In this document: one piece after another, positions 1 to 10,337 of the stretch
Position numbering within the stretch: the stretch's first letter is position 1
Layout of the letters: the number at the start of each line of letters is the position of its first letter
Origin: Amborella trichopoda
Lineage: Eukaryota > Streptophyta > Magnoliopsida > Amborellales > Amborellaceae
DNA: 64,000 bases
Direction of reading: 5' to 3'
Assembly: GCF_000471905.2 (NCBI RefSeq)
Contig: NW_006499751.1
Coordinates: 2,706,084 to 2,770,083, forward strand
Notes under the pieces: model-generated
The model's input: the letters and a program-made list of their open reading frames with translations, nothing else
Told to the model about the DNA's origin: nothing
Database searches by the model: none
Translations under genes and position numbers: made by a program

Positions 1-25
1 CTCCTTCTTCTCTTTATCTCTCTCC

Positions 26-76
<51 letters not shown>

Positions 77-726
77 GTCTTCCCCTCCTAGCTCGGACCG
101 ATAGCTAAGCCGCTGATCCCCTCTCCTTATCTCCTTGTCTCCTATTCTCTCTCTTATTAGCCGTCGGTCCCATCCTCTTCTTCTTTCTCTCTCTCCCTGT
201 TTCTTGTTTTCACTCTCTTTCTCTCTCTCATTTGCTCTCTCCTTCTCTCTCCCTCTCTCTTTACTCCCTCTCTCTCGTCTTCACCCTCTCTCTTTCTCGC
301 TCTCTTTCTCTCTCATTTTCTCTCTCACTATTTCTTTTACTTTCTCTTGTCTCTCACTCTTCTTTTTCTCCCTTTTCTCTCCCTCTCTCTCTCTCTCTTG
401 ACTCCCTTTCTTTCTTGTCTTCACATTCTCTCTCACCTTCACCGTCTCTCTCTCATCTTCACCCTCTCTCTCGCTTTCTCTCTCATCTTCTCTCACTGTT
501 CCTTTTTCTCTCTTCTCTCTCTCGTCTTCACCCTCTCTCTTCTCTCCCACCCTCTCTCTTTCTTTCTCTCTTTCTCTCTTCTTATTTGCTCTCTCCCTCT
601 CTCTTCTTTCCTCTCTTCCGTCTTCTCATTCTCCCTCATCTTTCTCTATCTTTCCCTCTCTTCTCTCTCTTTTCCCCTTCTCTTTCTCACTCTCCCTCAT
701 CTTTCTCTCTCTTTCCCCATTTTTCC
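1..726. repeat. Pyrimidine-rich low-complexity tract with a CT microsatellite
   Basis: The plus strand is almost pure C and T for over 700 bases, with an uninterrupted CT dinucleotide run at about 29-72. Long open frames on both strands here are low-complexity artefacts (Ser/Leu-rich or Glu/Arg-rich). The LTRs further right carry purine-rich tracts on the same strand, so this may be an inverted piece of such an LTR tract, but that is inference. It ends abruptly where the LTR-like sequence at 727 begins. Confidence 0.9.
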
Positions 727-1637
727 TCATTCCTTGATAGTTTTCTTTGATTTTTTCATTGAATCGCATTGAGCATGCCGTCACGATCGCGTTGCAACAA
801 ACGCAGCTCAATTTCATGCCCGAATGAAGATTTCGAGCAGTAGGAATTCCAACGGCAGGAATTTATATTCGATTGTTCATCACGTGCAGGGTTTGGACTA
901 GAGATTGCCCTAGATCTTACGAACGCGATGGAACTGATCTCGCGTCGATCCGATGTGCGAGCACCATTATATGGCCACTCGAGTGGGTCATGGTACTGTT
1001 GAATTTTATGTAACTTTTGCCGCAAATCATCAACTTCTCTCTAGCTTTTCTCCTTGCTCGGGCATTGTCACGGGGTGTACCACATATCAAAATACTCATC
1101 TTGACAAGATGAACATGCTTCCAAATGTTTGAACGCGATCCAACTCAAAATGAGTGCGATACGGGTCTTCAAAATTTTTGCTCGTGATTATGAAAACAGT
1201 TGCCATTAATGGTGTCTTGGGGCAGGGAGGGGCACGTGAATAGTGTGCGGCCTACTCCTTTTTAATGTTTTGCTCATAACTTTGTCCAGACACTTCTGTT
1301 TAAGTCGAAACTTAACCCATAGGGGTTTTCAATCGTACTGGATCCATTGGCGATGGTCCCACAGCAATTTAGTGCACTGAAAAATAGAGTCTTAGTTACG
1401 GGGTCCATTTCAGGGTGTTAGAGACTAAGTTTTTTGAAATTGTTTCTTTGTCTGTATTACCTTAGACATGTCGGATTGTGACGAAACTTAGCAGGTGGCC
1501 TTTTGAAGTGTTTAGGAAGATTTTCACCAGTTTTGGGGAAATTATGAGATTGTCGAAAATTCCATTGTATGTCAGAGCTTTATTGACCGGCTTCCTCTTT
1601 TATTTCGCATCGAGGACTTAAGGTGCTGAAAAATGAA
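727..1637 (-). mobile_element. Truncated Tat-type LTR, 5' (U3) part
   Basis: This stretch matches 8271-9180 almost base for base (about 95% by eye), and less closely the right-hand ends of the LTRs at 23999-26934 and 27372-30462. In minus orientation it is the upstream end of an LTR. The rest of the LTR, with TATA box, hairpin array and splice donor, is missing to the left. The terminal bases at about 1637 are deleted in the same way as in the copy at 9180. Confidence 0.8.
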
Positions 1638-2610
1638 TAGCTTGCCCCGTCGAATGTTGTGCTTTGAGAGAAGTGAGAAGGACAACATTCAGAAAATTTC
1701 CTCGGCTTTGTTTCTTTTTTCTTCTAAGCCACAAGACCACGTGAACGACAAGGAGATATCCATGCAATGCTGTGACTAGGATGCTTAGATGTTTGTATGC
1801 AATGTGCAGGTCCATCCATGAAGACTTCAAAGGAGAAGAAAATTTTTCGAGGGATCCTGTCGAAGTCCTCATCCTCAAGGGACTATTTGTGATTTTGTTA
1901 GCTGAGGATTTTGTACGGACCTCATTGGTCAGAATCGGACCTATCTAGCGACCAAGGGCCATGCTTTAGGGCACTTCTTCCTATTTGGTCTAAGTTTCTT
2001 TGTTTTGGATTGACATCCAAAGAACCCTTGGTGGGCGTATGTGTTGCTACACTCAGGTTTGCTTTGACAAGCAGAGTACCTCTATGGTCCCTATCCTGTC
2101 GGGTCCAATCGGGGCGCTTTTTGTTGGCCTGCCCTGAAGGTCCGGGCCTGTTGACTAAGAGTGGTTTGGCGAGGCATCACCCTGGAGTCTTTTTTTGGCT
2201 TTTCAATTTGCCTTTGGGGGCGTCTTTGGTTTGCCATTGCAATTTTTTTTGTTTTGATGTTTGTTCTGGATGGTTTGCTGAAGGGCTTTCTATTGGCGGC
2301 CGTTTGCTTTTTGCACTAGATATTCCTTGGCGGGCGAGGTACCTCATTTTCGAGGTGGCCAACTTTTGGCTCAACCTCACTTTTTGTTAGCAGTTTCAAT
2401 AGATCAGGATACCTATCTTCTTCTTCCGAGGCGACCCCTGAGGGCTTGATCTTGACTGCTGCATCACAGGTCCAACGTCATGGCTGACTTAGCCTTCGTG
2501 GGGAACCTTCGACATCTTGAAGTGCGTTAGTGACCTCTTGGGATTAATGCTCTTCTTCATGAGACTTATCTTGCCTTCTTGGTGAATCCTCTGTCCTTCG
2601 AGTTCTTTTC
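1638..2610 (-). mobile_element. Tat retrotransposon 3' region fragment next to the truncated LTR
   Basis: The sequence continues the homology to 9181-10152 without a break and includes the polypurine-tract-like motif just beside the LTR end (GACGGGGC on the minus strand). Matching stops sharply at 2610, where the copy in element 1 continues but this one changes to unrelated sequence. Open frames here (for example 1911-2390) are present in both copies but resemble no known protein and are not conserved in the related 3' region at 30463-31000. Confidence 0.75.
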
Positions 2611-2916
2611 ATAAAACCAACCAAAATCCTTCCTTCACGAAAGATATTGCTGTAAGACGATCAAAAGATGTCACAAGAAACAAACATCAAGAATATAAAA
2701 ATACACAGATCGAACTCATGCTGCAATTACCCAGAAAAGAGCTCTCGAAGTTTGACAATGGCGGCGGCCTCCTCAGGAAATGATGAGTTTATCATTTGCA
2801 CAAAAGAGTTTTAGGGCACTTTGGTCATTGTACCCAATTTCGAGACTTTATTTTAATTACTTTTAATTGTATTTAGGCTTAATTTTTGAGTATCCACCCC
2901 TGTTTAGTGAGAACTC

Positions 2917-2926
2917 TATATAAATA
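2917..2926 (+). promoter_or_regulatory. TATA box of the probable LTR fragment
   Basis: TATATAAATA lies in the same context as the TATA box of the plus-strand LTR at 49999-50006 (preceded in both by ATCCACCC and TGTTT). It would drive rightward transcription. Confidence 0.5.
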
Positions 2927-2961
2927 AGCTTAAATCAATTGTAAAAGGGGGATTACAATTC

Positions 2962-2967
2962 AATAAA
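2962..2967 (+). terminator. AATAAA poly(A) signal in LTR fragment
   Basis: AATAAA sits 45 bases after the TATA box. The minus-strand LTRs have the same arrangement with about 50-60 bases between TATA and AATAAA. Confidence 0.4.
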
Positions 2968-3482
2968 GAAGAGATATCACACTTTCTTTTGCTTGTCTTT
3001 TCTCCCTAGGGTCCCATGAAGAGGAGAGAGAAAACTTTTCCAAGAGAGAGAAATACCCCCAATCATGTGGGCACACACCTCCCTGCTCTTGAAAATACCA
3101 AACGTTCTAGGAACTTTCTCTTCCTTCTCCTAAATACGTAATCCCACGCTTGTGCAGGGCCACACATGCACGAACAAATCAAAAGGGGCCAAACCAAATG
3201 CCCTATCGTTGACTCCTCCCTTCCTTGATAGTCTGACCAAACCAGAGAAACCCATCACTCGTCTGTCCAATCATCTAAAAGAATATCGTTGGAAGAGAGT
3301 CAACTTAGGAGAGAAGAACTTAGACACCCAATTAAAATCTAAACATGAGAAAGGAGAAGAAGGACAATATCATCTGAAGAGAGTCCCTGACCAAACTGCG
3401 CTGGTGAATAGCAGGAGGGCTTTCGTGACTGATCTAAGAGGGTGACCCGCTCGGACGTTTCCCATGAACCCGCAGCGACAAG

Positions 3483-3488
3483 GTGAGT
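3483..3488 (+). other. Splice-donor-like site in LTR fragment
   Basis: GTGAGT, in the context CAAGGTGAGTAA, lies shortly after a GGGCTTTC...TAAGAGGG block. In five other LTRs of the window the equivalent position reads GTAAGT. Confidence 0.45.
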
Positions 3489-3960
3489 AAATTGACCTTC
3501 TCTCATAGTAAAATATCTCTCTTTGTTTGTAGCCTATTCGCGTTTAAGAAATCACGAGTGCTCGCGTCATGCGCGTGGGCCTTCTGCGGTTATTTGAGAG
3601 ATAATTTTCTTCCCTTGCCCTCTGCGAGAACATAATAGAAAATCAGGTCCCGACCATCGAGACCTTGATAATTTTGTGCCTAAACTATGCCCCAAAATCT
3701 CTTAATCTTAAACCTAAGCTTAGGCTTGAGAGAAGACCCCTTTTGAGCAACCCCCATCCTACCAAACCCTACAATCCAAAACTACAAATACAAACCCCTT
3801 CAAGCTACACTTCAAATCGAGGGCTGTCCGGATAATTAGATCTTCTAAGACCCCTTCTTCCTATTTTTACTTGTCTCGTTAAGAACTGAGAAAGTTCGGG
3901 TTGATTGTCCAACTTTGCTATCTGAATCGGCGTCGACTCAAGGCGCCGAGCCTGGGGGCC

Positions 3961-5456
3961 CTACCTATATGCTGTTTTCCCCTCTTTTCTCCTTTTTATT
4001 TGTTTTCCTAATATCTATTCTCATGCATCATTTACATTTATGATTTCTTTCACCTTCTTCTTTATTTCTTGATGTACTTCCCTTTTATTCTCTTCATGAA
4101 CTTTGCATTTATTTCTTTTTGTTAGATTTTCTCGTTCTCCTTTATTTTCTCTCATTTCTTGACCTTTTATGTTCTTTATTTAATGTAGCATTTATTTTAC
4201 TAGGTTAATTACATTTAATCTCTTCTCCCTTCTTCTATCTCCTTTATTACATGATAATGTCCCCCTTTTAAGTTTGCATTTATTTCTTTGATCGGTTATA
4301 TTTACTCCCCCTTCTTTGTTCCTTCATAGGGTCTTTTCTCTTTAAGAGGATGTGCTATCATTCCTCTTGAATGGATATTCATTTCACTTCTTTAGTTCCT
4401 TCATTTGATGACATATATCTCTTTCTCCTTCCTTTCCATCTTCACTAAAGAGTGGTTCTTTTTGCTTTTATGGCAACTACTCTTCTTGGTTAGTTATATT
4501 TATGTTTCTTCTTAGTTTTTCTCCTTTTAATGGTATAGATTCTCCCTCCTCCCCTAAATCACTCATTTCCTCTATTTTGTGATAATATTTTCTCTTTATA
4601 TCATATCGATTTCATTTGATCGGTCACTTTTATTCCTCTTTCCCCTCTCTTTCACTCAATAATGTTGATTTCCTTCATCCTTCTCATTCCCTATTTTACT
4701 TTATATTTATTTTCTCTTTTTCCTTATATTTTTGTTCACTATCTTAGCCTTTCTTCTCCCCTCCTCGATATATCTTCTTTTCTTATTCTTCATTATCTCC
4801 TAGTGGAGTGAGGGAATGTATATGTCTTCACCCTTCTCTTTTATACTTTAATGAATTACTCTTTACTTCTCTTTATCTCTTTCACCTTAACCCTCTTTCT
4901 TATGCTCTTTTCTTTTATTTCTTTCTTTTATTTAGTCATGGTATTTTTGTTGCATGTTATTTACTGTATTAGCCACCTTTTATTCTCCTCTCTTCTATAT
5001 TACTTCTTCTCATGTTGTATTATTATCTTTATTCGCATTTCATACTTGTATCTCTATGCCTCACTAATGAGGATCTCGTCCTCTGCCTTCTTAGTAACCA
5101 TGCACACATCACCTTGGTATTATCTCTCTCCTTTATCCTATGTTATACATGCTTAGATTAGCCTTACTCCTTTGCCTCCATGCTTTTTAATTTCTTATTG
5201 TTCTTTTATCTAATAGTCAGATTTTTTTTCTCTTGTTTACTTGCATCTTCCTAGTTTAGTCGCTTATTTATGGTTTTCTTCTTTCGTTCTCTTTTTATAT
5301 ATATTTTCCTAAAATCTTCTTCTTATCTCAAAACCATTTTCAAAATCTTCTTGGTTGGGTTCTAAGGTTGATAGAAGGGAAGCCGACTTTGTTGACGATC
5401 CGAGAGGGATAAGGTCTAAGGACCCGATTCTCCCTCGGAGCATAATTTGATGGGAA
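3961..5456. other. T/C-rich stretch without a recognisable gene
   Basis: About 1.4 kb of T- and C-rich sequence with loosely recurring phrases such as GCATTTATTTCTTT (about 4106 and 4275) and GGTTAGTTATATTTA. It could be the leader of the plus-strand element that begins at about 2611. The last 120 bases (5340-5456) are of mixed composition and form the left flank of the element 1 insertion; the right flank resumes at 26940. The open frames are low complexity and match nothing I know. Confidence 0.5.
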
Positions 5457-5461
5457 CCATA
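5457..5461. repeat. Target-site duplication CCATA, left copy, element 1
   Basis: CCATA directly precedes the LTR terminus TGGTTAGG at 5462 and is repeated at 26935-26939 directly after the other LTR. A 5-bp duplication is normal for Ty3/gypsy integration and ties the two LTRs to one insertion. Confidence 0.85.
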
Positions 5462-5624
5462 TGGTTAGGTGCCTCGATCTCGCCCTCTGAGTTGGCATGA
5501 GTGGGCGGCACGTGTCTCGGGTTTCAAGGGAACTCAGGACTTGAGATCGCTCTTTCGGGAACCTTGATAGGAAACAAGGGCAGGTATACCAACCGATGAG
5601 AGATGAATTTATGGTGTGTTCGAG

Positions 5625-5630
5625 ACTTAC
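5625..5630 (-). other. Conserved splice-donor-like GTAAGT in LTR
   Basis: The minus strand reads CAC|GTAAGT, about 165 bases before the LTR end in element direction and just after the conserved TAAGAGGG block. The same hexamer stands at this place at 10491, 24162, 27534 and (plus strand) 51301. Confidence 0.55.
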
Positions 5631-6522
5631 GTGGGCTGGCTCCTGTGGGCGCCCTCTTAGATCACGAAGAAAGCCCCTTAGTCCTTCAACTGGTTCGAAA
5701 TTGTCTCCCTTGGCTTGTACTCTCCTGTTTCTGCAATCACACACATGGTTAATGTTACAAGACAAGTGGGCCAAGGGACCCCACCTCGACTTTGGGCGAA
5801 TGTACACAGGCGTGCACATCCAAGAGAAGAAAGGGAGAATAAGAAGATAGAGATTGGGGTGAGAGGAAGAAAAGGAATAGATAGAATAAAAGAAAGGGGA
5901 AAGAAGAATTTGACTAAGCGATTAGACTGACACAATGGCTAGACCAGTAGGTGATTGACCCGGCATAGTAGCAAGAAGGACACAGTAACTCAGACCGGCA
6001 CACCGGCATTACTACTAGACAACAGAACCAATACAATCCAGCCTGACACGATGGCTAGTATGTCGTGGCAGTAAGATGGGCACAGTAACTCAAACCAGCA
6101 TAACGGCATTACGGCTAGACGACAGGACTATCCTGACAATGGTAATCTTAACCTCTCTTGGTCAAACGAGAGAGGAAGAAGAAAGAAGAGAAAAGAAAAA
6201 GGGAAGGAATGAAAGATAGAGAAAGAGAGAAGGCGAAGAAAAGAGAAGAAAGAATAATGAGAGAAGCAAAGAAAGAGAGAGAAAATAAGATGAAGAAGAG
6301 AAGAGTAGAGTAGGACAAAATGAGAAGAGAGAAGAAGAGGGGATGAAGAGACAAAAAGAAAGAAAAGAGAGAGGGAAAAGAAGAGAGAAAAGGCAAAAGG
6401 AAGAGTGAGAAAGAAAGAGAAAGAAGGGAGAAGGAAGACAGAGAAAGAGAAAGAAAGGAAAAGGAATAGAGAAACACATAGAAAGAAGGGAGAAGGAAGA
6501 GAGAGAAAGACGGAGGAAACAT

Positions 6523-7395
6523 GGATCGTGATGGACTTCTGCCGTCCATGATAGGAGAGAGAGAAGAGAAAGAAATATGGATGACGATGGCCTTCCGCCG
6601 TCTATGACAGGGGAGAGAGAAAAGGAAGAAACATGGACGGCGATGGGCTTCTGCCATCCATGACAGAAGATGAGAAGAGGAAGAAACATGTACGGCGATG
6701 GGCTTCCACCGTCCATGACAAGGGAGAGAGAAAGGGAAGAAATATGGATGACGATGCGCTTCCGCCGTCCATGATAGGAGAGAGAGAAGAGGAAGAAACA
6801 TGGACAGCGATGGGCTTCCGTCATCCATGACAAGAGAGAGAAAAAGAAGAAACATAGACATTAATGGCCTTCTGTCATCCATGACAGGAGAGTGAGAAGA
6901 GGAAGAAACATAGAGGCAATGGGCTTTTGCCATCTATGATAGGAGAGAGAGAAAAGGAACAAACATGGACGGCGATGGGCTTCCACCGTCCATAACAGAG
7001 GAAAGAGAAGAGAGAAGAAACAGGGACGGCGATGAGCTTCTGCCGTCCATGACAAACGAAAGGGAAGAGAGAAGAAACATGGATAGCGATGGCTTCTACC
7101 ATCCATGTCAGAGGAAAGAGAAGAGAGAAGAAACATGGACGGCAATGGGTTTCCACTGTCCATGATAGATGAAAGAGAAGAGAAAAGAAACATAGACAAC
7201 GATGAGCTTCCGTTGTCTATGATGAAGGAGGGAAAAGAGAGAAGATGCATGGACAGTGATGAGCTTCTGCCGTCCATGATGAAGGAGAGAAGAGAAGAAA
7301 GAAAACATAAACGGCGATGTGCTTCTTTCGTCCATGACATAGGAAGGAGGAGAGAGAAAGCATGGACAACGATGGGCTTCCACTGTCCATGACAT
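6523..7395. repeat. Tandem array of about 16 hairpin-forming units in the 3' LTR
   Basis: Units of about 55-57 bases repeat about 16 times. Each contains an inverted repeat built on CATGGACGGCG, a short loop around ATGGGCTT, and CGCCGTCCATG, followed by a purine-rich spacer such as AGGAGAGAGAGAAGAGGAAG. Arms often stay complementary after mutation, for example CATAGACAACG with CGTTGTCTATG at about 7189-7221. Because units are near-palindromic, long spurious frames appear on both strands; I do not call these genes. Confidence 0.9.
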
Positions 7396-7856
7396 AGGAA
7401 GAAACTTAGATTGTGGCCGGCTCACCACTCGGGTTAAGGCCTGGCTCAATGTGTGTGTTCCTAAGGAGATCATCATCATACCCGACGATAAGCATTATTG
7501 TGCATGCATGGAGAAGAGAGAGAACATGAAGAAAGAAAGAAGTGAGAGATTAAGAAAGAGAAAAGAAGGATTAGGAAAAAATAAGGATGAGTAAAGAAAG
7601 AGAACAAGGGAAAAGAAGAAAGAAGAAGATGAAAGACACACACGGAGACTACCCACTGCCATGCATCCTGAGAGAAGAGACAGAAAGAGGAGGAGAGAGA
7701 AAGAGAGACGAGAGGAGGAGAGAGAAAGAAACATGAGAGGAGGAGAGAGAAAGAGAGAGATGAGAGGAGGAGAGAGAAAATTACCATACCAAAAGGTATC
7801 GACCTTTTTCTTCTCTCTCGAAGACACATCCACACTCTCAAAGCAAATTCTCAAAT

Positions 7857-7862
7857 TTTATT
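7857..7862 (-). terminator. AATAAA poly(A) signal in 3' LTR of element 1
   Basis: TTTATT on this strand, AATAAA on the minus strand, about 50 bases downstream of the TATA box at 7911-7920. The same motif in the same context stands at 25564 and 29345. Confidence 0.55.
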
Positions 7863-7910
7863 GATCGATGTAGAAAATGAGAGGAAGCCTTTTACAATTA
7901 AGTTTAGCAC

Positions 7911-7920
7911 ATATTTATAA
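7911..7920 (-). promoter_or_regulatory. LTR TATA box, element 1 3' LTR
   Basis: The minus strand reads TTATAAATAT, preceded by a conserved GGGCCCAATT block. Matching sites are at 25619-25626 and 29400-29409. Confidence 0.6.
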
Positions 7921-9180
7921 AATTGGGCCCGAACATGGGTGGAAAAATCTAGCCTAATTGATGATAATTACAATTATTTTGACTTTAAAAAAATCTAAAA
8001 ATAAGGTGAAAAATGATGTTTTTGCCCCTACTCAACAATTCATGAAATTCCAAAACAGTCCCTGCTACCGCCTTAGAACGTGCATTATCTTCCATGACTG
8101 ATTTGGGGTTGCTTCGGTGCCCTTTTTGCCGAAATATGATTACTTTCTCTCTGGGCTTGGCATGACGATCGATTTGATACCATCTTCGAACCACGGATCA
8201 CCTTTTTAGGCCACGATCACTCGACTCGAAATTTGCATGGATCTTGGAAACTTAGGATCGATAGTGTGCTCATTCCTTGATAGTTTTCTTTGATTTTTTC
8301 ATTGAATCGCATTGAGCATGCCGTCACGATCGCGTTGCAACAAACGCAGCTCAATTTCGTGCCTGAATGAAGATTTCGAGTAGTAGGAATTCCAGCGGCA
8401 GGAATTTATATTCGATTGTTCATCACGTGCAGGGTTTGGACTAGAGATTGCCCTAGATCTTACGCATGCGATGGATCTGATCTGGCGTCGATCCGATGTG
8501 CGAGCACCATTATATGGCCACTCGAGTGGGTCATGGTAGTGTTGAATTATATGTAACTTTTGCCGCAAATCGTCAACTTCTCTCTAGCTTTTCTCCTTGC
8601 TCGGGCATTGTCACGGGGTGTACCACATATCAAAATACTCATCTTGACAAGATGAACATGCTTCCAAATGTATGAACGTGATCCAACTCAAAATGAGTGC
8701 GATACGGGTCTTCAAAATTTCTGCTCGTGATTATGAAAACAGTTGCCATTAATGGTGTCTTGGGGCAGGGAGGGGCACGTAAATAGTGTGCGGCCTACTC
8801 CTTTTTAATGTTTTGCTCATAACTTTGTCCAGACACTTTTGTTTAAGCCGAAACTTAACCCATAGGGGTTTTCAATCGTATTGGATCCAATGGCAATGGT
8901 CCCACAACAATTTAGTGCACTGAAAAATAGAGTCCTAGTTACGGGGTCCATTTCAGGGTGTTAGAGACTAAGTTTTTTGAAATTGTTTTTTTGTCTGTAT
9001 TACCTTAGACATGTCGGATTGTGACGAAACTTAGCAGGTGGCCTTTTGAAGTGTTTAGGAAGATTTTCACCAGTTTTGGGGAAATTATGAGATTGTCGAA
9101 AATTCCATTGTATGTCAGAGCTTTATTGACTGGCTTCCTCTTTTATTTCGCATCGAGGACTTAAGGTGCTGAAAAATGAA

Positions 9181-10337
9181 TAGCTTGCCCCGTCGAATGT
9201 TGTGCTTTGAGAGAAGTGAGAAGGACAACATTTAGAAAATTTCCTCGGCTTTGTTTCTTTTTTCTTCCAAGCCACAAGACCACATGAACGCCAAGGAGAT
9301 ATCCATGCAATGCTGTGACTAGGATGCTTAGATGTTTGTATGCAATGTGCAGATCCATCCATGAAGACTTCAAAGGAGAAGAAAATTTTTTGAGGGATCC
9401 TGTCGAAGTCCTCATCCTCAAGGAACTATTTGTGATTTTGTTAGCTGAGGATTTTGTACGGACCTCATTGGTCAGAATCGGACCAATCTTGCGACCAAGT
9501 GCCATGCTTTAGGGCACTTCTTCCTATTTGGTCTAAGTTTCTTTGTTTTGGATTGACATCCAAAAAACCATTGGTGGGCGAATGTGCTGCTACACTCAGG
9601 TTTGCTTTGACAAGCAGGGACCTCTATGGTCCCTATCCTGCCGGATCCAATCGGGGCGCTTTTTGTTGGCCTGCCCTGAAGGTCTGGGCCTGTCGACTAG
9701 GAGGGGTTTGGCGAGGCATCACCCTGGAGTCTTTTTTCGGCTTTACAATTTGCCTTTGGGGGCGTCTTTGGTTTGCCATTGCAATTTTTTTTGTTTTGAT
9801 GTTTGTTCTGGATGGTTTGCTGAAGGGCTTTCTACTGGCGGCCGTTTGCTTTTTGCACTAGATATTCCTTGGCGGACGAGGTGCCTCTTCTTCGAGGTGG
9901 CCAACTTTTGGCTCAACCTCACTTTCTGTTAGCAGTTTCAACAGATCAGGATACCTATCTTCTTCCTCTGAGGCGACCCCTGAGGGCTTGATCTTGACTG
10001 CTGCATCACAGGTCCAATGTCATGGCTGACTTAGCCTTCGTGGGGAACCTTCGACATCTTGAAGTGCGTTAGTGACCTCTTGGGATTAATGCTCTTCTTC
10101 ATGAGACTTATCTTGCCTTCTTGGTGAATCCTCTGTCCTTCGAGTTCTTTTACAAATGGACTCAAAGTGTCGGAATCTTTCTTTGAAGCTTGTCTTTTTG
10201 GGTCCCGGTATTGTGAAACTAATGGTTTTTCTTTTGAATGCAGGTTGAAGCCACTTTTAAAGGTGAACATTACATCAGCCTGCTTATTGGTCCAAGCCCT
10301 TTTTGTGGGTTTTCACTTGGACTTGGGATGTGGCGCC
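9181..10337 (-). mobile_element. 3' region of element 1, part nearest the LTR
   Basis: Non-coding region between the 3' LTR and the inserted short LTR. Next to the LTR the minus strand carries a guanine-rich motif (CATTCGACGGGGCAAG) that corresponds to CATTCGGTGGGGCATGC in element 3 and CATTCAATGGGGCATGT in element 2, so it is the likely polypurine tract. 9181-10152 is duplicated at 1638-2610. Compared with element 2 it contains some 250 extra bases at about 9530-9790. The frames 9454-9861 and 9543-9932 match no known protein. Confidence 0.7.
10333..10337. repeat. Possible degenerate target duplication, left of the inserted LTR
   Basis: GCGCC here and ACGCT at 11692-11696 both align to the single GTGCC at the equivalent uninterrupted place in element 2 (GTGGTGCCGTAAAA, near 31347-31360). 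The two copies differ at two bases, so the call is tentative. Confidence 0.35.

Larger units (their letters stand above)
2611..3960 (+). mobile_element. Probable diverged plus-strand Tat LTR fragment
   Basis: Patches of similarity to the LTR at 48716-51468 occur in the same order: the stretch before the TATA box (ATCCACCC, TGTTT), the TATA box itself, a GAGAGAAACTTTT-like block, and a GGGCTTTC...TAAGAGGG block followed by a splice-donor-like GTGAGT. A TATA box followed 45 bases on by AATAAA fits an LTR promoter and poly(A) region. The left end is truncated against the fragment ending at 2610. I cannot place the right LTR end or a primer site with certainty. A 97-codon frame at 3152-3445 matches no known protein. 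Confidence 0.45.
5462..9180 (-). mobile_element. 3' LTR of element 1
   Basis: The LTR begins on this strand with TGGTTAGGTGCCTCGATC, the complement of the LTR end also seen at 51451-51468 and 27372. It contains, left to right, a conserved splice-donor complement (5625), a purine-rich tract (about 6160-6520), a hairpin array (6523-7395), a poly(A) signal (7857) and a TATA box (7911). It ends near 9180, where the last dozen bases are deleted compared with the LTR at 27372-30462. At 3.7 kb it is longer than the partner LTR (2.9 kb), mainly because the array has more units. Confidence 0.85.

Noticed and set aside
135..772. Long Ser/Leu-rich and Glu/Arg-rich frames
   Set aside because: They come from the CT-rich tract and are open in several frames at once, without any protein-like composition.
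4851..5156. Hydrophobic 101-codon frame resembling a membrane protein
   Set aside because: Phe/Leu/Ser richness results from T/C-rich sequence; no promoter or homologue is visible.
6148..7479. Overlapping frames of up to 261 codons on both strands
   Set aside because: They follow from stop-free, near-palindromic tandem units in the LTR. The same frames recur wherever the array occurs and change with unit number.
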